A stretch of 64,000 nucleotides of DNA from positions 62,001 through 126,000 of the forward strand of contig CAJMMO010000002.1 of NCBI GenBank assembly GCA_905214545.1, read 5' to 3'. A program made the translations under genes and the position numbers. The notes under the pieces are model-generated. The model was not told where the DNA came from. It ran no database searches and was given only the letters and a program-made list of their open reading frames with translations. How positions within the stretch are numbered: the stretch's first letter is position 1; every line of letters begins with the position of its first letter. Source of the stretch: an uncultured bacterium. GTDB lineage: Bacteria > Bacillota > Bacilli > Lactobacillales > Lactobacillaceae. Shown piece by piece: positions 59,953 to 64,000 of this stretch.

Positions 59953-60981
59953 CTATTTGTCACGCGACATCATCTTCAGCGCGGCCAGCTTTTTCTGCCG
60001 CTTTTCGTAGTCGCTGACGAAATTATCCAGCAAATCATATACTTCCTGCCGGGTCCAAACTGAGTTTATTTTAGCACGGGTTCTGGCTGAATGCGGCAAT
60101 CCTTTCAGATAATATGCCGCCTGCTGGCGAAATTCCGGCACAGCCACCTTTTCGCCCTTAAGCTTGACCAAGCCCTCAAGCTGTTCCTTAGCCGTGTCCA
60201 CGCGCTCGCGCACGGTCTGCGGCGGCAGCAATTCGCCCGTGGCCAGGTAGTGCTCGACGTCGTGCAGGATCCAAGGGTTGCCCAAGGCGGCGCGGCCGAT
60301 CATGACGGCGTCGGCGCCGACTTCGTCCAGCATCTTTTTGGCCAGTTCCGGACTCGTCACATCCCCGTTGCCGACAAACGGCACCGTCAAGGCGTTGGCC
60401 ACCTCATGCAAGGTCTCCCAGTCGGCGTGGCCGGCGTACATCTGCTTGCGCGTTCTGCCGTGCATGGCGATGCTGGAGGCGCCGGCTTCTTGGGCCGCCA
60501 GGGCGTTTTCTACTGCAAAAATGTGTTTGCGGTCCCAGCCGATGCGCATCTTCACAGTGACGGGCTTTTCGACGTTGCGGACGACGGCGTGGACCATCTG
60601 GTAGATCTTGTTGGAGTCCAGCAGCCACTTGGAGCCGGCCTCAGTCTTCGTGACCTTCGGCACCGGGCAGCCCATGTTGATGTCGATGATGTCGGCGGCC
60701 GTGTGCTGGTCGACGTATTGGGCCGCCTGCACCATGGTCTCTTCGGTGCCGCCGAAGATCTGGATGCTCATCGGGTGTTCACGCGGGTCGACTTTTAACA
60801 TGCTCAGGGTCTTTTTATTGCGGTAGATGATGCCGTGGTCGGAGATCATCTCGCAGTTGACCAGCCCAGCGTTGAAGTGCTTGCAGACTACGCGGAAGGC
60901 GGCGTTGGAAACACCCGCCATCGGGGCCACCACGACGCGGTTGGGGATGGTGATCTCTCTGATTTTCCAGCTGGTGTCCAT
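59953..60981 (-). CDS. dusB: tRNA-dihydrouridine synthase DusB
   Basis: 342 aa TIM-barrel flavoenzyme. VVAPMAGVSNAAFRVVCKHF near the start, NMGCPVPKVTKTEAGSKWLL with the catalytic Cys, and the C-terminal helical tRNA-binding domain. FGNGDV-type FMN site seen as VPFVGNGDVTSPE. Its ATG overlaps the hslO stop by 1 base. Confidence 0.95.
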   Translation of the reverse strand: MDTSWKIREITIPNRVVVAPMAGVSNAAFRVVCKHFNAGLVNCEMISDHGIIYRNKKTLSMLKVDPREHPMSIQIFGGTEETMVQAAQYVDQHTAADIIDINMGCPVPKVTKTEAGSKWLLDSNKIYQMVHAVVRNVEKPVTVKMRIGWDRKHIFAVENALAAQEAGASSIAMHGRTRKQMYAGHADWETLHEVANALTVPFVGNGDVTSPELAKKMLDEVGADAVMIGRAALGNPWILHDVEHYLATGELLPPQTVRERVDTAKEQLEGLVKLKGEKVAVPEFRQQAAYYLKGLPHSARTRAKINSVWTRQEVYDLLDNFVSDYEKRQKKLAALKMMSRDK

Positions 60982-61865
60982 TACTTGTCCTCCTGGGCGG
61001 CGATGAGCTCGCGCAGCTCGTCTTCGGTGAAGCGGTACTTTTCACCGCAGAACTTGCAAGTCAGCTCGCAGCCGTGGTCTTCGTCGGCCATCGCCTTTAA
61101 TTCTTCCGGCTTCAAGGTCATCAAAATCTTGGCGTACTTGGCCTTGGAGCAGTCGCACAGGTACATGACCGGGTCTTTTTCCAAGATCTTGCAGTCATCG
61201 CCTAAGATGCGCTTAGCCAAGTCTTCCGGTTTTTCCCCGTCTAAAAAGAGTTTGGAGAGAGCCGGCAGCGTTTGGATTCTGTCAGTCACCTTGGTCAGCA
61301 AGTCGTCGCTTGCGCCCGGCAAGGCCTCTAACATGAAGCCGCCGGCAGCGCCGACCGTTTCGTCGGGGTTGACAAAGACGCTCAGGCCCGTAGCAGACGG
61401 GATCTGCTCGGACTTAGCCAGGTAATAAGTAAAGTCTTGGGCAATTTCGCCGGAGACCAGCGGCACTTGGCCGGTGTAAGGCTCTTTTAAGCCCAGGTCC
61501 TTGGTGACTTCCAGAAAGCCCTTTTTACCGACGGCCCGGCCGACATCGATGTGGCCCGGCTTTTTAGCAGGAAGCTGGACGTGCGGGTTTTGAATGTAGC
61601 CCTTGACCGTGAAGTCGGCCTTGGCGGTGGCGATGATGCCGCCGACAGGACCATTGCCCAACACGCGGGTAGTCAGCTCTTCCTTGCCGGTCAGCTCTGC
61701 GGCGGCCAGCAGCAGGGTCCCGATCAAGGTCCGGCCTAAGGCTGCGGTACTAGCCGGCCAGGTGTTGTGGCGCAGCTGGGCTTGGTTGGCTAAGTTAGTG
61801 GCGCTCACCGTCAGCAGGCGCAGCTTGCTGGTGGCGTCAATTGCTTTAACTAAATAATCGCTCAT
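60981..61865 (-). CDS. hslO: Redox-regulated chaperone Hsp33
   Basis: 294 aa. The C-terminal zinc redox switch has its four Cys as CDCSK (about 237-239) and CKFCGEKY (about 270-273). Under oxidative stress it releases zinc and becomes a holdase. The start is the ATG at 61863-61865 (MSDYLVKAIDATSKL); a longer frame overlaps the upstream terminator and is rejected. Confidence 0.95.
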   Translation of the reverse strand: MSDYLVKAIDATSKLRLLTVSATNLANQAQLRHNTWPASTAALGRTLIGTLLLAAAELTGKEELTTRVLGNGPVGGIIATAKADFTVKGYIQNPHVQLPAKKPGHIDVGRAVGKKGFLEVTKDLGLKEPYTGQVPLVSGEIAQDFTYYLAKSEQIPSATGLSVFVNPDETVGAAGGFMLEALPGASDDLLTKVTDRIQTLPALSKLFLDGEKPEDLAKRILGDDCKILEKDPVMYLCDCSKAKYAKILMTLKPEELKAMADEDHGCELTCKFCGEKYRFTEDELRELIAAQEDK

Positions 61866-61877
61866 TTTTGCTCCTAA

Positions 61878-61905
61878 CAAAAACGGAGCCATGGCAGCTC
61901 CGTCT
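61878..61905 (-). terminator. Terminator between ftsH and hslO
   Basis: ACGGAGC pairs with GCTCCGT around a 7-base loop, followed by five T on the minus strand. Only about 13 bases before the hslO start, so it probably attenuates rather than isolates. Confidence 0.75.
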
Positions 61906-61919
61906 TTTAACTTGCAGTG

Positions 61920-64000
61920 TTATTTGTGCTCGTTTGGCAAGTCAGTGTTGCCTGACCAGCCGCGCGGACCTTCATCATCCTTGTGGTCGTCTTCTGCAGA
62001 CTTTGACTCAGGTTCATCAGCACTTGCCGGCTTCTTAGCGGTCTTCTTGTCGCGGTGTTCCATGGCGGCTTTAGCTTGTTCGTAAGTCAAAGCGCCGTGT
62101 TCGGTCGGAAATTCGCTTTGTTCTTCGTCCGGCATCTTGCCCTCTTTGTACAAGGACATGATCTGCTTTTCGTTCAAGGTCTCGTACTTGAGCAGGGCTT
62201 CCGCGATCAGCTTGTGCTTTTCACGGTTTTCTTGCACGACCTTGATGGCAGTCTTGTGACCTTCGTCCAAGATCTTGCGCACTGCCGCGTCAATTTGGGC
62301 AGCAGTCTTTTCGCTGTATGGCTTCGTGCCGTACTGGTCGACGTTGCCGCCCTCTTTTTCGAGTTCGACCATGCCGACTTCGTCGCTCATGCCGTACATC
62401 GTGACCATCGAGCGGGCGATCTGCGTTGCCTGCTCAAAGTCGTTGGAGGCCCCAGTGGATTGGTCGCCGACGACGACCTCTTCACCGGCACGCCCGCCCA
62501 TCAGGCCGGCTACTTGTTCCATCAGCTGTTTTTTAGTCAAAAGGTATTCATCATCTTTTGGCAGCATCAGGTTGTAACCGCCGGCGCGGCCGCGCGGCAC
62601 GATCGTAACCTTGCGCACAGTCCGCGAATCGCTCAAGACCAGGCCGACGATAGCGTGGCCGGCTTCGTGGAAGGCCACGCGTCTGCGCTCTTTCGGCGAG
62701 ATGATCCGGTCTTTTTTGGCAGGACCGGCGATCACACGGTCTTCGGCTTCGTCAATGTCGGAGGCGTCGATCTGGGTTTCATTGCGCCGGGCAGCGACTA
62801 AGGCAGCTTCGTTCAAGACGTTCTCCAAGTCGGCACCCACAAAGCCAGGGGTCTGGCGGGCGACTTCTTTCAAGTCGACGTCAGGTGCCAGCGGCTTGTT
62901 CTTGGCGTGGACGCGTAAAATAGCTTCACGGCCCTTGACGTCAGGCGCACCGACCAGGACTTTCCGGTCGAAACGGCCTGGCCGCAGCAGGGCTTGGTCT
63001 AAGACGTCGGAACGGTTGGTAGCGGCGATGACGATGACGCCTTCGTTGCCGGTGAAACCATCCATTTCAACCAGCAACTGGTTCAAGGTCTGCTCGCGCT
63101 CGTCGTTGCCGCCGCCCATGCCGTTGCCGCGCTGGCGGCCGATGGCGTCGATTTCGTCGATGAAGATGATGCTTGGCGCGTTCTTCTTGGCCGTTTCAAA
63201 CAGGTCACGGACACGAGAAGCACCGACACCGACGAACATTTCTACGAAGTCTGAACCAGACATGGAGTAGAATGGCACGCCGGCTTCACCGGCAACCGCC
63301 CGGGCCAGCAAAGTTTTACCAGTGCCCGGAGGGCCTTCCAGCAAAACACCGGCCGGGATGCGGGCACCCAGCTTCAGGTAGCGCGTTGGGTTGCGCAGGA
63401 ACTCGACGACTTCGACCAGTTCCTGTTTTTCCTCTTCTTCGCCGGCCACGTCGTCGAAGCGGACCTTGTTCTTGCTTGGGTCCTCAGGTTTGACATGGCT
63501 CTTGCCGAAGTTCATGACGCCGTTGCCGCCGCCGCGGCCGGTCTGATTCATCATCATCCAGAGCATGACGATGAAGATCAGAGTCGGCACCAGCATGACC
63601 AAGGTGGAGATCCAGGTGCCTGATTGCGACTCGCCTTGGGAAGTGATGGTGGCGCCGTGCTGCCGGCCCAGGTTTTGGACTTCTCTGACGGAAGAATCGT
63701 TAGTCAGCATCGTGGTGGAGAAGTGGCTCACCTTGGCGCTGCGGGCGTTTGCGCCGCCCATGTTCAGCAAACCGGCATTGCCGCTCTTCACGGTTTGAGG
63801 CTTGCGGTAAGACCCGGTGACAGTGTAGACGCCGTTGGCCGGCTGTACGCTGAAGCTCTTGATCTTATCGTTTTTCAGCTGTTTGACAAATTTCGAATAG
63901 CTGATGGTGGTCGAGCCGTTGTCGTTGGAGCTCGAACCGCCTAAGGCCCAATTAATACCGGCGAGAAGAAGCACAAAAACAACAATGTAGAAAAGGCCGT
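61920..64000 (-). CDS. ftsH: ATP-dependent zinc metalloprotease FtsH (5' end outside window)
   Basis: At least 693 aa visible; the frame is still open at the window edge (GLFYIVVFVLLLAGIN is the end of the first TM helix). A second TM segment (VMLVPTLIFIVMLWMMMNQT) precedes the AAA+ domain: Walker A GPPGTGKT, IIFIDEIDAIGRQRG, SRH NRSDVLDQALLRPGRFDR. The protease site HEAGH is in VAFHEAGHAIVGL. It degrades membrane and unassembled proteins. The C-terminal tail is long and charged. Confidence 0.96.
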   Translation of the reverse strand, partial: GLFYIVVFVLLLAGINWALGGSSSNDNGSTTISYSKFVKQLKNDKIKSFSVQPANGVYTVTGSYRKPQTVKSGNAGLLNMGGANARSAKVSHFSTTMLTNDSSVREVQNLGRQHGATITSQGESQSGTWISTLVMLVPTLIFIVMLWMMMNQTGRGGGNGVMNFGKSHVKPEDPSKNKVRFDDVAGEEEEKQELVEVVEFLRNPTRYLKLGARIPAGVLLEGPPGTGKTLLARAVAGEAGVPFYSMSGSDFVEMFVGVGASRVRDLFETAKKNAPSIIFIDEIDAIGRQRGNGMGGGNDEREQTLNQLLVEMDGFTGNEGVIVIAATNRSDVLDQALLRPGRFDRKVLVGAPDVKGREAILRVHAKNKPLAPDVDLKEVARQTPGFVGADLENVLNEAALVAARRNETQIDASDIDEAEDRVIAGPAKKDRIISPKERRRVAFHEAGHAIVGLVLSDSRTVRKVTIVPRGRAGGYNLMLPKDDEYLLTKKQLMEQVAGLMGGRAGEEVVVGDQSTGASNDFEQATQIARSMVTMYGMSDEVGMVELEKEGGNVDQYGTKPYSEKTAAQIDAAVRKILDEGHKTAIKVVQENREKHKLIAEALLKYETLNEKQIMSLYKEGKMPDEEQSEFPTEHGALTYEQAKAAMEHRDKKTAKKPASADEPESKSAEDDHKDDEGPRGWSGNTDLPNEHK

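Noticed and set aside
61866..61892. Longer hslO start at 61892
   Set aside because: It lies in the ftsH-hslO terminator hairpin; the ATG at 61863-61865 gives the family N-terminus.

Overview
The window looks like a chromosomal segment of a Lactobacillus of the delbrueckii group. Base composition is about 50% G+C, and third positions are strongly G/C in most metabolic genes. LAB hallmarks are present: aminopeptidase C (PepC), PepT beside an oligopeptide-binding lipoprotein, an ECF transporter module embedded among ribosomal genes, and a ComX/SigH-type sigma gene beside rlmB. The species call is inference from gene content and protein sequence, not from a marker search. Most genes are on the minus strand, so transcription mostly runs from high to low coordinates.

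Layout, low to high. Positions 1-1250: rplK (cut by the window edge), nusG, secE and rpmG. 1354-4197: a DUF218 membrane protein, a small unknown gene, a ComX/SigH-like sigma gene broken by an in-frame TAA, and rlmB. 4184-9589: mrnC, cysS, gltX, radA and dut. 9666-22927 is a housekeeping and transport region. It holds a small GNAT protein, pepC, a P-loop kinase-like protein, a CDF metal exporter with a small membrane partner, a phosphoglycerate-mutase-like phosphatase, a TauE-type permease, a CorA-type channel, pepT with oppA, a DJ-1 protein with an MFS exporter, fetA/fetB, and a GNAT protein. 22928-23634 is the only accessory-looking patch. It holds an internally deleted YefM/Phd antitoxin remnant and two related short minus-strand transcription units.

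23635-45000 is the translation core: rpsI-rplM, truA, ecfT-ecfA2-ecfA1, the complete S10/spc/alpha supercluster (rpsJ to rplQ, with secY, adk, infA and rpoA), then fusA-rpsG-rpsL. 45099-55745 holds a type IV prepilin peptidase (plus strand), rpoC-rpoB and clpC. 55879-64000 holds aspA, tRNA-Pro, tRNA-Gly, msrA, lysS, dusB, hslO and ftsH (cut by the window edge).

Almost everything is ordinary core genome. The more unusual signals are regulatory or decay-related. They are the nonsense codon in the competence-type sigma factor, the antitoxin that lost its DNA-binding half, the tandem small RNA units next to it, structured leaders ahead of rplK, rpsJ, rplM and rpoB, a CorA homologue with GEN in place of GMN, and a tRNA-Pro that starts directly after an intrinsic terminator. 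I saw no CRISPR array, insertion sequence, prophage or rRNA gene, and no clear case of a wholly novel multi-gene system.
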